Shown piece by piece: positions 21,811 through 34,978 of a DNA stretch of 64,000 nt. Under the pieces are notes generated by a model. That model did not search any database. It had not been told where the DNA came from and was given only the letters and a program-made list of their open reading frames with translations. Numbering within the stretch: position 1 is the first letter of the stretch; each line of letters starts with the position of its first letter. This DNA is from Pholiota molesta (taxonomy: Eukaryota; Basidiomycota; Agaricomycetes; Agaricales; Strophariaceae), in contig JACGCK010000014.1 in NCBI GenBank assembly GCA_014925825.1, positions 434,001 to 498,000 of the forward strand, given 5' to 3'. The position numbers and the translations under genes were made by a program.

Positions 21811-24351
21811 GGTGGTTGCGGGAAAAGGGAGAGGAAGCCGACCAGCGAGTTCCTATAGAGGTATCCTGTGAACGCACACGAGGCAGACGGTGAACGGAGA
21901 GTTGAAGCCCAAGGAAAGCCTCAAATGAGTCGAGAAGTTTGCATCAGCTGAACAACACACCAGCACGTGCCATCAAACTCTGTATCTCCCCTTTTGCGGG
22001 CTGCTGCCGAGCGACAGCCTTACTTGATCCAGCCGAACAGTTCTCATCAACGACTTCGCGCTAAGCCCCAAGGCGCGCTACCCAGGAATGTCGCCACTTT
22101 GTGTCTGGCCTTCAGTACAGCAGCGACATTCCAAATCGATAAATATAGCAGCGCACTGTCGTGTACCCATCTTTGGGAAAGTCGCTCTAAGATAACAGCA
22201 GGGGCCCATTTGGGCCCATTTGAGTCGCACATCTGGGACCCGTGGGGTATAGTGCCCGTATCCGATACGGCGAATGAGGGCTTGGGGTCGGATACTCGGG
22301 GCTTGTCTCCGTCTTCGTTATCCGGTGCAGATCATAAGATAGTGGTAAACACTGTATACACTGCAATGCTCAGCACGCAGTTTGTGGAATGCACACCTAT
22401 CACCTATGAAGAGTTTCTAGAACGTGAATGAATGGTATGAACGATGAAATGACTCAATACGTTGGCCGACGTGGAAGCTCTGAAAACCAGGGAGCCCAGA
22501 GCATTTCAGGGAAGGGCTTGAGACGATACGTTAATACATGCAGTAAAATGCGGTGACGCAAGCGTTGAGTCAATTGACTGCGCATTAACATGCAGGCTTA
22601 CATGAATTTGCTGTGAAGGGCGATGTTGTCCATTGTCATTACTGAGAATGAAAGTAATGTTGATGTTGTCAATTTTTTCCGTACAAACTGCTTTGCGGCC
22701 CATTTGGCATAACTTACCTTTGATGAATGAGGTCCTTCCCAGTACTTCTACAGAGGTAATGTTATTTCCTTCACAGCCTATCGTGCTGATCGCCGGACTA
22801 AGTACCACTTCATGACAATACAAACAGCGAAAGGGTTCGGGAATTCACCTCCGAGATAGAAGGATGAACGAGGGATCCGTTCTGGAATCGGTGGAGAATC
22901 GGTGGAGTAGCTCAAGAAGTTATACGTACAACCCTACTGCCAGTCGGAGTCAGCGCCAAAAATACTCACTCACTGATTCGGTCGATCGACCGGTGATATT
23001 TTCTTCGGAGAAAACAGTCTTCTGGCTCAGCGGCCCTCAATTCTACAACGGAGGAAACGGGAAGGAAATATGGGTAAGAGTACAAGCCAAGTTGTCGAAG
23101 TCGGCAACCGAGGACTGCATCGTCTGATTATCTGTTATTCCGCAATTTTAGAACTTAAAGAAGGTGCAGAGAAAATGCGTAGACTGACAAGACGATTCAA
23201 GCTTCACCCTGTATCCAAAGTGTCAGAGAAATCAGGCTTATGATTGTCACTTCCTTACATGCTAGATAATATGCGCATATATTGACTTGACTGTGTCAAT
23301 AGGCGACCACAGAACAAAGGGTATCGACATTAGCAGAAGACCTGCACATCGAAGAAGGTGAACATACCTTTCGAGCCCGTGTTCTCTCATAAATAGCCCC
23401 CCATGGTTTTCAATGCATTTTGATGACTGAGACGGAGCAATGCCACAGAGCGCACATATTATGCCGGGAACATTGAACCTAATAGGTCCCCGAAGACGTA
23501 CGAGCAGGTCGTAAATAACCCAATAGTTGTAGTGTATCTTGCGTCCCTTCCACAAAGGAGATGACTTCACTCAAAGAGGCGCACGAGCCCAGACTTGAGT
23601 CGTTTTGAAGAATAGCCCATCCGTTCAAGGTCGATCGGCTATTAGTGTCGCAGCCCAGTCCTTGAGGCTTGATTTCGGCGCCTCATGGCTATTTGCTCCA
23701 AAAACCAGACCAGAAGAATGAGAATCCCTGAGATAGAAGAATATGTGCCCATATGAAGCTGCGGTTGCCACTGGGTGGTAGATGACGGCGCGTACCAAGG
23801 GACGGAGCTTGGGTAAGCCGAAAGTTGTAGGCGCTCGTATGACGTAGGAAAGAAAATTCTCACGCTCGATTAAAGGGGTAAAACTATTGCACATTGGGAA
23901 CGCGGAGAACGACAGAAAGTGATATACTTATAGCTATATTATAGTGACACTATGTACAATTAGATTTATTGAAAAATAACGCTGTAGAAGTAAAGAATGG
24001 AAGAACTATAATCTACGGAAGATAATAGGGAATGGGGCACAATTCCATAAATTGAGAAATGAGAAGTACCATTTTGAGTAATATGCTCGCAGGGAGGCAT
24101 TGGGATGGAAGTTTCAACGCTGCTTTCCGTTTTCTATCTTCAATTTTTTTAAGAAGGATGGGGTGCTGGTTGCAAATTTTGTATTGCACCATAATATTAT
24201 GTGGCAGACCTTGCCGTGGTATTGGGACGTATAGCTCGCCAACGGCAAGCCGACAAAATAGTCATCTATGATAGAAATAACGCAATTCTGTAATTATCCG
24301 ATGTGGGCGTTTGCATGTTGGACTTTCAAACAGATGTGGGGCTATTTTCGG
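21811..24351. other. Intergenic, no recognised gene
   Basis: The promoter of the aminopeptidase lies at the left. Around 22,520-23,130 and 23,260-23,900 the minus strand has protein-like stretches with possible splice signals (for example GEGNNITSVEVLGRTSFIKG-like sequence near 22,760, written here only approximately). I could not assemble a convincing gene or place it in a family. Confidence 0.35.
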
Positions 24352-25186
24352 GGCCATCAGCAGACAAAATTATTTCAGCCTTGCCAGTACAACTCACTAT
24401 TACATTTTATTGTTATCATTTCATTTCAGGCTGCCAAATTTCATTTCAAATTCTCAACTTCACTTCAGGTTCTCAACTTCACTTCAAATTCTCAACTTCA
24501 CTGTAGGTTTCTTGAATTCACTTAAAAAAAATGCCAATGTCACTTTAGTGATGCTGACTCGGAGATTCAAACCTGAGATGGCATGCACGGGAGGTGCTGT
24601 GACGCGGCGGCGCCAATGCAGGTACCTAGCCATATTGGGGGACCCACTGATAGAATATTTACTATGTGCTGGGGCATTATACACCTTGTTATCATTGGGT
24701 ATAGCAGCCTATACTAGTACAACTAGCACAGTGGCACGGGGTGCGGGAGTGCAAGCTGTTTTTGATGCCGGGCCCGGCATCGTGGTGGAACTGTGATCAG
24801 GCAGGTGGTCGCATACGAGAACTTCACACTGACAGTCCCCCCACTCCATCAATTTCCAGTGGTGGAAACCTCAAGAAATATTGAAATGTTAAATGAATGT
24901 TATTAAAGAAAAATGCTGACATGAAATTTGAAATGCTGAAGTGAAAGTTGAAATGCCGAAGTGAAAGTTGAAATGCCAAAGTGAAAGTTGAAATGTCGAA
25001 GTGAAAGTTGAAATGCCGAGATTGAAACTGAAATGCCGAAGTGCAAGTTGATTAAAGCTAAAAGGCTGGAGTGAAAAGTAGAATTGCAGAATTTCCGGCT
25101 TTGAAGTGCAAAAATTACCTGTTTTGAAGTTGAAATGCCGAAAATCTTAGCTTTCTGAAGTTGAAATAATTTTGTCCGCTGAGGCC
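24352..25186. mobile_element. Non-autonomous inverted-repeat element with minisatellite arms
   Basis: The ends are inverted repeats: GGCCATCAGCAGACAAAATT on the left and, on the complement of the right end, GGCCTCAGCGGACAAAATTA. Inside each end is an array of imperfect short repeats. The left reads TCTCAACTTCACTTCA-like units (about 24,440-24,510) and the right reads TGAAGTGAAAGTTGAAATGC-like units (about 24,925-25,090), so the arrays are also inverted relative to each other. No transposase is encoded. No clear target duplication was found. Confidence 0.65.
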
Positions 25187-25196
25187 TTTCATAGGC

Positions 25197-26096
25197 TATG
25201 GCGGGCCAAGTGGTCAAAAAATAAACACTACATACATACACTGCGCGCGGACACATATACCTAAAAAAATAAATTTTAAGCGTTATATTGCCAAAGTAGC
25301 CTACTATACATAAAACACTGAAAAACACCCTCCTGCGCGCGGAAACACTGTCTGCGCGCGGAGACATTGCTTGCGCGCGAACATAGGAGCGGAGTTGGAA
25401 CCGGGCCGCTAGCCGTCACATCACAGTCACACATTGCTCTCAAAGCCCTGCATGCCGAGGGGTCTAAGTCTAAGGCATAAATTCTATATCAATCGAAAGC
25501 TACAGACCACCTCTACGCGATTATGTAGCTTATCAGCGTCTCTGACTCACGGGAGGAGGTAGTACGAGGAGAAGGTGGCATACTGTTGGCATCCGGTGGC
25601 TGTACACCGGCAATAGTCCCTCGCGGAGGCGCGTGCGCGTTGTTTGGCTGTAATTGGCAATGCCGTTTAAATTGCCGGTGTACAGCCACTGGATGCCAGC
25701 AGTATGCCACCCACTCCTCGTACTACCTCCCCCGTGAGTCAGAGACGTCAATAAGCTACATAATCACGTAGAGGTGGCTTGTAGCTTTCGATTGATATAG
25801 AATTTATGCCTTAGACTTAGACCCTCGGCGTGCAGGGCTTTGAGAGCAATGTGTGACTGTGATGTGACGGCTAGCGGCCCGGTTCCAACTCCGCTCCTAT
25901 GTTCGCGCGCAAGCAATGTCTCCGCGCGCAGACAGTGTTTCCGCGCGCAGGAGAGGTTTTCTCAATATTTTAAGTATACCAAATGATTTGATGTATATAT
26001 TGGAGTAAAACAAGGATATATTAATTTTTTGAGTATGTGTGTCCGCGCGCAGTGTATGTGTATGGGATTTATTTTTTGACCACTTGGCCCGCCATA
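25197..26096. mobile_element. 900-bp foldback element with GCGCGCGG motifs
   Basis: The left end starts TATGGCGGGCCAAGTGGTCA and the right end is its inverse. The inner arms (25,325-25,955) form a nearly perfect palindrome of about 300 bp each side, centred near 25,640, containing repeated TGCGCGCGGA motifs, GGAGCGGAGTTGGAACCGGG and TTGCCGGTGTACAGCCA. The two arms differ by only a few bases. No protein is encoded and no target duplication is obvious. It lies only 10 bp from the preceding element, so one probably inserted beside or into the other. Confidence 0.75.
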
Positions 26097-27970
26097 GTGG
26101 GGCCCGAAATATTCAACAGTAGATATCAACCTCAAAAAAAAACTTCGTCGTCGTATGTTTTGATGATTCCATAGAACCTAAACTTTGGAATGTTTGAATG
26201 TCCATTCCGTGGAACGGTGGAAGTAGAATCTCGATGGAGTTACTTAATATACCTCGGAAGCTCCTCGATATGCGTTTACGACAAAGGATCGCCATTAAGG
26301 GTAGCTGCTTAGCATGGATTCATTCAACAAAACGGCTGCTTGGAGCTCATTAGCTTTATTGAGTCTGACTGATAATTATCGGCGTCCGAAATCTCCACAA
26401 TCATCCACCCAAATTGTCATTGACGGTGGCACTTATCAGAAGGTGTTCTACTAGACGGAAGAAAGTCGGACATGAAAACAACGAGGTGGATACTCATAGC
26501 CCGAGCGATTGTATTCTCCTTCGCCTTCGCCTTCTTAGAGTACGGCGCGATGCGTCGGGCGTAGGCGGGAGCCCATGTGCTCTCATCCGCAGAAATAGAT
26601 GACGGGTTCGGGATTCCCGGCTACAGTACCGCCTACTTAACTGCTTCAGGAGATGAGAATATCAGTATTATCGTTCGGTAAAATGACAGCTTCAAGATGA
26701 GTAGAGGAGCCCGGACGCCGTTGATTGACTGGACTGATGAACAGTGTATTTAGTCCAAGGATTACCCTGTGTATACTACCTGTGCGATATACTAGAAATT
26801 GTCTCCGCCTTTGGTTCGGAATTACGAGATTCTACGTCTAATAAATCGTCGGGATTGAAGATGCATTCGAGTCTGAAGTGCATAAGAATAGAAATCGAGG
26901 GCACCACTTGTTTCAACGGGTGTACTTTTCCTTAAGGATAAAATGCCCATATAGAGAGACCCGAGACAAACAGCTCGTGATCAGCAAGACTCAGGGCTAT
27001 TTATGATTGAGGGTGATCATGGTTCACGCCAGAGAGACTATACATATTACAAACTATACTGTAGAGGCGACTTTGAAAAGAAATTCTGATAGGATTTGTA
27101 TAAATCTGACGAAACCGAATCGATCCAATTATCCAACTGAAAAACGGATCTGGCCCTGCAAACTGTGTGTTGGTCGACATTACTATTCTGTTAAAATCCA
27201 ATGAATGCTTCTTCAAAAGCTAAATTTGCAATGCAGGTCGAATCCAGGAGCTGGGGAGGAGCTGGGGAGTGGTTCTCGGCAAGCCTTCGGGTACATACAT
27301 CAAAACACGTGACTGTTCCTGCAAACACGGAACTAAATTTCACACGGTCGATATTATTGGACTGTCACCGTTCTCCTTTGTACATTCATTGATGAGCAAA
27401 GATGATATCTTTAGTTCTGCAACTTCCTTCTGCTGCGTTACTTCGTGCTGCTACACTGGAGAATCTCCGGAACTGTTTGGGAACTGTCTAGGACGCGCGA
27501 ATATCTGATTGCCTAGATCTGGGGACTCGAACGGTTTGATTTTGATTGTCAGGCAAGGAAGCCACAAGCTACAGCACCGCTCATCTAGGACCGCACGCAA
27601 CAATGGTGTTTCACACCACTTGCTGGCAAATGGATATTTTGTTTGCATTTTGTGGCGTCTATCCGCTGATGCTCAAGTGTGATTCTCTAATTACCGACGA
27701 CCTTCTTTGCACGGTTGAGCTTGTGCGTCCATAAAGACGTATCGTCCCGATACCGTCGATTGTCCTGGGCGGACTAAAATTTCGATCTTTCCTTCTAAAA
27801 ATAATGTTGTAAATGTGATATACCGGGATAACTCCTCCTGCTTCTCGCCCCAAACGCGGCATCGGTCCAGATACATCCTTAATCCTCTTTCGGGAAGCGA
27901 GGCAAGGAGATTAAAGACCTGAGATAGGAAGCTGCGTAGTTGTCCTTCCTTCTCACCCTCTCCTTCAATC
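26097..27970. other. Intergenic, no recognised gene
   Basis: AT-rich sequence with short open frames on both strands and no domain or splice pattern I can defend. The last few hundred bases are the upstream region of the sugar transporter. Confidence 0.4.
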
Positions 27971-30900
27971 ATGGTCGGTGGTCCTGCAGTAACCTCGCAG
28001 AATGCTGGATATCTTCATCTCGTCCCAGAGAATCGGCCATGGTACAAGAGCACTCGTTAGTACCTGCTTATTTCCAGTGACAGCGCTCTCAAGCTAATTC
28101 TAAACGGAAACCCAGGCATAATCCTTCTCAACATATGGATCTGTTCCTTGTGAACTGTTTCCGCGCAGCTTTAGATATAGCGAAGAATTGACTGGTGTCT
28201 TTTTAACAGGCTGATCACCTCATCCACCAACGGTTACGATGGTCAGTACTTTCTATCATAGTCTACGCGGACTCTTGATGATAGTTTCGAACAGGCAGTA
28301 TGATGAGTGAGACCGATTTTTATGGAGATCATTGCTGTTCCTTGAACATCGTCTAGACGGCCTCCAAAGTGTCGATGCATGGGAGAATGAATTCCAACAC
28401 CCAGCTGGTGGAAAGGTATGTTGAACCTATGACGCACCTTATGGCTATCGACCTCTCACATTACGATTATAGTTAGGTCTATTCAATGCTATCCAAGTAT
28501 AACCTACTATTCTATAATCTATTTACCCGCTGAATTCTTTTCACTGCAGAACATCGGATCTTTGGCTGCCTACCCTATCTCACCCTATATTACTGACGGT
28601 CTTGGGCGTCGTACTGCTATTTTTATTGGTGCTGCTATCATGGTGGTCGCCACTATTCTCCAGACGATCTCCCACTCCATAGGCATGTTCATCGGCGCTC
28701 GGTACGCTTTCATCCTTTTACTTGCTCCTTGCGCAACCCTTTCTCACGTGAACGTCTCTTCAATCTCCTACGGAACAGATTCTTGATCGGTTTCGGTCTT
28801 ACATTCGCTTCTTCTGCTGCGCCTCTTCTCGTTACGGAAATTGCGTACCCAACTCAACGCGCTCAGGCGACCTCAATGTACAATACACTCTGGTTAGTAC
28901 TATTTTCTACCGCGGTCACACGCCCAACCTTCGCTGGCGTCTTCCATATGAACAACCCACCTGATTGAACACCATACTGACCCAAAACAACTCCCTTCCT
29001 TTTTATAGGTATCTGGGCAGTATCATGTACGCAATGATCCCATAGACGAAATATTGACTATGCGCTGACCATACTGATGCTATCAGTGCGGCTTGGACGG
29101 TAAGAACCTAGTTGAAAGCGATGCGTAGGACTCGGAACTCATCCAGCATGCGCCGTTCGTTCTTAATTATAGACCTTTGGTACCTTCCGCATCCCAAACA
29201 ACTGGGCATGGCGTATCCCCTCCGCTATTCAAGGCCTTCCGTCGCTCATCCAGATTTTCATTATCTGGTTTGTTCCTGAATCCCCACGTTGGCTTGTCAG
29301 CAAGGGACGGTACGCCGCTCTATTCGTCTCTATAAACGGATTAAATATATATTGTATTGAATTATTTTTAGTGAGACTGAAGCCCTTGACACGTTGGCGT
29401 ACTACCATGCCGATGGGAACAAGTATGTGGCCTGCACTGTCTTTGTTGATGAGAGCAGGAATGAATGCTTGTTTCAGGGAGGATCCGCTCGTTCAGTACG
29501 AATTTGAGGAAATTAAAGCTGCCATTGCCTTCGATCGTGAGGTTGCAGCTAATGTTGGCTGGACCTCTCTGTTCAAGACCCCCGGTAACCGCCGCCGCAT
29601 GCGTATCATCGTTGCCCTTGCCTTCTTCTCTCAATGGTCTGGTAATGGTCTTGTGTAAGTTGTCCATCTAGTCCAAAGTACTTCCGCAAACTAATTCAAC
29701 TCCATCAGCTCTTACTGTAAGAATCATCGTTAAAGTTTGCTTTCATAAAATGTTCAGTCTGACCAATTTTTCGCAGATCTTAACAAGGTCTTCATTGGCA
29801 TCGGCAGTAAGTCGTTCAAACGCTGATTCTCCATGATGACAGGCCTAACATTTATTTAAGTTACCGACCACGATACTCAACTTCTCATCGTGGGTTATTC
29901 ATTTTAACTTTAACAATAATAACTAAGATGTTTTTATCCATACAGAACGGGCTTTTGAACATTTTTAACTTCATTGTTGCCATTGTTGCTGGATTCCTTT
30001 GCGAACGAGTCGGAAGACGGCGCCTTTTCATGATCTCTACGATCGGCATGTTTGTGTTTTGGCTTCTTCAAACGATCTTTGTCGCCATCTATGCCCACAA
30101 CAACAATGCGAAGGGTGTTGCGCATGCTGTCATTGGCATGATTTGTATGTGTTCAATTCGTACTTTGCATTCTATCATACTAATTCAAGCTTTTGAACTC
30201 CTCTAGTCTTGTTCTATGGATTCTGTAAGTACCCTCAGGTCTATTCCTCCCTGAAATTTCACTAATCGTTCCTTTCCTATCAGACGATGTGTGTACAATA
30301 AACGTCCCAATTCTCTATCATATTGATATGTTTCCCAAAGATTGCATTTACGCCGTTGATCGTATCGTAAGTCCATACCATGGCATCTGTGATTGATTAT
30401 GTATACCGATCCTTGTTTTCTCTAGATATACCGTAGAAATTCTTCCTTACTCTATCCGCGCCAAGGGTTTCACGGTATTCAACTTCTCAATATCCGCCTC
30501 TATTATCTTCAATCAGTAAGCTCTCTTTTTAGGAACCCACATATCATTCTGACACTATATCCGAAGATACATTAACCCTATCGCACTTAACCACCTCGGC
30601 TGGAAATATTACGTACACCCTCGTTTCTTTTTTATCCATGCTCGGACATTGATGAAGCCCTTTAGGTGGTGTACGTTGTGTGGATCGCGTTCGAAGCCGT
30701 TTTCTGCTACTTCTTTATCATCGAGACTAAGAATGTATGTCACATCTCCATCTGTGTTCTACGCAAGATGATCAGCAATCTGACTACGGCTCATCCATTA
30801 TAGCTCAGTCTCGAGGAAACTGCTGCGTGGGTTCATTCTACTTTCATTATACCCAACATAACATACTGATGTTTCTTGTGATCAGATTATTCGATGGCGA

Positions 30901-31015
30901 CGATACCGTCCATGCCATCTCAGAAAAGGCTGCACAACAAGCTGGTATTTCGCATGCCGAAGATAAAGACAGCAGCCACAGCAAGGAGAAGATCGACACA
31001 GAGCACATCGAGTAA
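27971..31015 (+). CDS. MFS sugar transporter (SP family, lactose-permease/hexose type)
   Basis: A 12-TM proton-coupled sugar transporter of the plasma membrane. Spliced exons give TSSTNGYDGSMM (TM1 signature), the PYITDGLGRRTAIFIGA loop, FLIGFGLTFASSAAPLL, PESPRWLVSKGR (sugar-transporter signature), FFSQWSGNGLVSYY, LCERVGRRRLF, PYSIRAKGFTVF and FIIETKNLSLEETAALFDGD. The order and spacing match full-length fungal SP proteins. About two dozen short GT-AG introns are needed and all keep the frame, so the gene appears intact. The start at 27,971 (MVGGPAVTSQ) gives a usual cytosolic N-terminus. The substrate (hexose, pentose or disaccharide) cannot be told from sequence. The C-terminus is charged and cytosolic. 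Confidence 0.92.
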
Positions 31016-31865
31016 GAGATCTAACCACTTATGTTGCCGTTTTCTCCGCGTCGTGTGAGAACCAGTACAATTTTCAACTTATCTTCTGGGAAGGGTCCAG
31101 CATGACCATTCCGTACATTTTGCTCTGAGTCTCCGTCATGCACAACTTCCGTGATGTTATTCGCAATGTAATATATCCCTGTATTATATCAACCACTACA
31201 AGAATCGATTCTATCTCTACTTGATGGTGAAAATGGTCTAGGTATAGGTCCATGGATATACCTACACGTCGGTGAATGTCCAGATCCGTTGTTATTGGTG
31301 TGTATGTGCATGAAGTGTGCCGTTAATTCCATCTACTTATCGCTCGACCTTGCATGCCACACCTCAGCACCTGTTTCCGCGGTGCCTTTCAGCAATGCTT
31401 CAAATCTTGCCGACATGTTCAAAAATTTGTGAATAAAAAGTCAAAATATTGTCAATACTGACTGGGAACGTATAACGTTGAGGAGCTATTCTCAATCTTT
31501 CTCTAAGATAAATTTTTTGAATACAACTCTAGTTTGGTAGCTCCCTACTGATTCCTGAGCGCTGTACCCTAAAACATGGTATTGCAGTGCCAGGGCAGTG
31601 CTGAACAAGATTCTGACTGATGACAGGCTGTCAGCGACCACCTGGGAGACTGAGACCACGAGTCCCAACTTCAGCCCAGAATAGATATCATGGTGTGAAA
31701 TTTCCTTCCTTTTCAGCAGTTGAGTTTATTGTCCGGTGCCCTGATTCCGACGTCCCATCGGAGGAAGCAGTGAAGTCCATCTTATCTCCTAACCACCATT
31801 AGCCATTGGAGTATTTGTTGCGCACTGAAAGATTTGGACTCTTCAGTCAAAGTCTTTCGTATGCA
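31016..31865 (+). other. Intergenic between transporter and membrane protein
   Basis: No gene is recognised. Open frames here are short and lack family features. Confidence 0.4.
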
Positions 31866-34357
31866 ATGCTTCAAATCCGCGCTCGATGTTGGCTGATCTT
31901 GCCACTGGTTTGTGTTTTCTTTGATGGGACGTTGGTTGCCGGACAAGATCAGGTGCGTAACGACATAAGCGATAAACAATCTTTTCGTTTCCCACTTCAG
32001 TTGACACGACCTTCGTTCATTTGGTTATTTTCAGTCGGGACGATTGGACGTTGTGCGTTACATAACTGCTTTTCGAGACCGTCTCATCTCACAAACGCCT
32101 TGGATTACGATAGTTGAAAGGAAATCATGGAGAAAACTCATGCCAGCTCAGAGACACCATACATTCAACCTGCAATTTAGTTACACCTCCTCCATCCCTA
32201 AGTGAGTATCCTTCAGCTCCGAAATGGGTGCATATCTCTGAGCTGCTTTCGACTCTAGACGTCAGTCCTATCCCCTCGCTCTGCACATGGTAAAATTTCT
32301 GACCTCTCAAACTGTATGACATTTGGACTGATCGGAAAACCTATCAGCAACAAAGTATATTTCAATGTTTGGTCTGCATGTTCATATGCGACTGGAAACA
32401 GCACCCTGCCTATATTTCAGAACTGGACGCAAACGTGTACTAGCAAGAACGTCGATCTCGACAGCAGCACGGCCACAGCAAATACCAACGGAGGGCTCGG
32501 GATTGATATTCCAGCGTGGAGCTTACTGGACGTACCTGGCAATTGGGCTTTTGATATCCAAAGAGCAGTTTCTCGTGCGTATATTTCTGTGTTCGGTTCG
32601 AATGTTACTGATAAGTCGATTTTATGTTTTAAAGTCGTCAGCAGCTCAACATCAAAATGGTCCAAGTTTCAAATATTGGCCCCAGTCATCTCGGCTGTTG
32701 TTGCTGCCCTCATGACTTTCGTCTTTGTGTTCTACTGCAGGCCCCGAGCTGGTCAGACGAATTGGCGAGGCAGGATACATGACCTAATTCGCCCTGTTCC
32801 TAGAATGAAACCCCTCGACCCACCGACCATTGGAAGAAATTGGGCTATAGACGATGTTTACGAACCAACAAGAATACCGCCTCCGATGATCGACCCACTT
32901 TCTCCTATGGAAACGAACCGCATTACCGACATATCTAATCCAAACAACCCATCCGCACCCCCGTCGAAATATGACAGATACAAATTGACTGAGATGACTG
33001 AAGATGCTGTTAGGTCGAACATTCCTGGTGGGAGGGCGTACCCATTCGCACCAAGGTATCCTCTAAATCATCCCCATGCATCACAGCCGCCTTCTGCCCC
33101 AACATCTACCACCACCTCGCTTTTGAGGCGGCTTCCGAAAAATATTCGATTGCCGTGGAAACTTCGTCCTACGCCAATCAGGGTAATCCAGCCAAATGCT
33201 AGGTTTAGGGTGGATCATCGACAGGAATCGTTACAAAATATGTCGTCTGCCGGCACTCAGGACTCTATCACCTCGTGGGGCCCAGAGCATCAAAGGGGTT
33301 CGTTTGATGTGCACGAACATGAGGATAATCAAAAGAATATGAATGTAGGAACGGGAAATCAGACAGATGATCAAGGCTCTGACGAAGGGACGAGCTTGAT
33401 ATCGCAATCGCAAAGAGAGAGAATGAGCCTGCAAACCAGCCAAGCTCATTCCAGCTCCATCAATTCACATGTGAAAGTAGTTGCACCTTCGAACAGCTCT
33501 TCGTCGCCGATGGATCCCAGGCCTGGGAGTAGTCCTTTTGTACGTTATTATGTTTTTGAACTATGAGATGACGCTAATCATTTGTTGTGCTTCCTATTTT
33601 TAAGCCTTTTTTGAATCGTAATCCTCCCCCAGAGGTACCCCCACCACCAACCCAGCCAGCACCCCAGCCTCCGTCCGGACAAAGGACAGTTAGAAGAGAG
33701 TATAACATCGCCCAACTGCCCCCAGATCGACTAATGGCAACTATACAAGAGAACGAGTACCGAACTCCTTCACCATTATCTATCCAATCCACATCGCACA
33801 AGCCACGGCCGTCAATCGATAGCCCACGTCCCCTTCCACAACCTGCAAATACCTCTCCTCTATCACGTTCAGACCTTCTGAGCGCACATCAGCGGTCCAA
33901 CTCGCAGACTGGCTCAGCAAGTTCGGTCTACGAAGAAAATTCCATGACGGGATACGCAGCGAGCACTGGATCCCGACCTCCCCATTCACGCTCAGGCTCT
34001 GGCGATAGCCAAGCGTCTCCCCACCGATCTCGTCCTCTACCCACGCATACGAACAATAACATTCCTCTCCCTAATCGAGGCATGCCGCAGAGCAACTATC
34101 CACCCCCTGCTCACCAACGCTCGGGCTCTGGATCGAGTTTTTCAGCGACTAACTTGTATCAGGATCCGTTCGCGCCGACTAGCCATGGTCGAGGACTGGA
34201 TTGGGAGGCGGACGACGATGGAGCCAGCTTTTACCTTGAGCCAATGGAGTCCCCACGCCCTGTGAGAAGCCCATCGCCGGATGACATGCTAGGAGATCCA
34301 GCCATGCTTTTCCATCCTTCGGTCAGAGGGGCAGGGTATAGAGGAACACCGTATTAA
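31866..34357 (+). CDS. Single-pass membrane protein with signal peptide and proline-rich tail (basidiomycete family)
   Basis: Exon 1 (31,866-31,952) encodes a signal peptide (MLQIRARCWLILPLVCVFF...). After one or more small exons whose limits I could not fix, a long exon reads SNKVYFNVWSACSYATGN, WTQTC and IDIPAWSLLDV, with several Asn-glycosylation sites. A TM helix follows (ILAPVISAVVAALMTFVFVF), then a stop-transfer CRPRAGQTNWRGR. The cytosolic part is long, Ser/Pro/Gln-rich and disordered. It continues after an intron at 33,540-33,604 into PFLNRNPPPEVPPPPTQ and ends RGAGYRGTPY. Proteins with this ectodomain and tail are common in Agaricomycetes, but I know no function. A wall or surface sensor is a guess. 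Confidence 0.7.
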
Positions 34358-34978
34358 TAATTCCAAGGACAAATTTCAAAGCCATATATTGAGCGGACAT
34401 ATATTGATTGGTGGACGTTGGGTGGACGGTTCTGTATAATCATTTAAGTATATCGATTGGCTTGTATGTATATAAACGCTCTTACTTATATAGCGTGGAC
34501 AATGTTGTAAAATAGTTCAAGGATATCTGCTGTTTCTTCCGATATTATGAATGACGAGCTCTTGTTATGCGTAAGAGAAAAGTTTTATAGTGGATGTCGT
34601 GGGACTCATTACTTCATGGTGAATAAGTCGAAGCTAAATCCGCTTCAAATTCCTAGCTGAAGTACACAGTAAATGAAGTTTATATTTCTATGTGCGATGT
34701 ACAATAGTTTACCCCGTTAAAACAGGGCGCGACAAAGAAAGAAGAAAAAAGCATGGAAACAACTGAAAACGGAAGGAAAGACAAAAAGAGGATTTCGACT
34801 TATATGTATTGTACTTCCTATCCCTATTGGAAATTACATGGATACAGCAGCAATCTTGCGTGGAGGGGTGGTGCGATGGTTATGTGGGGTTCGTAAGGTC
34901 GTGAGTCATGACCGTGAATAAGACGAAGAATCTATGCATGCAGTAAGAAATGGGAAACGAAAGATTCTACCGCCGCAT
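34358..34978. other. Intergenic between convergent genes
   Basis: 3' flanks of the membrane protein (+) and Hsp110 (-). AT-rich; nothing coding seen. Confidence 0.5.

Noticed and set aside
27691..27972. A 93-codon minus-strand frame whose ATG overlaps that of the transporter
   Set aside because: No similarity to a known protein and it sits in the transporter promoter; chance frame.
11489..31015. A sugar-use cluster of GH54 genes plus transporter
   Set aside because: The genes are 12 kb apart with an aminopeptidase and repeats between, and no shared regulatory motif is visible, so clustering is not supported.
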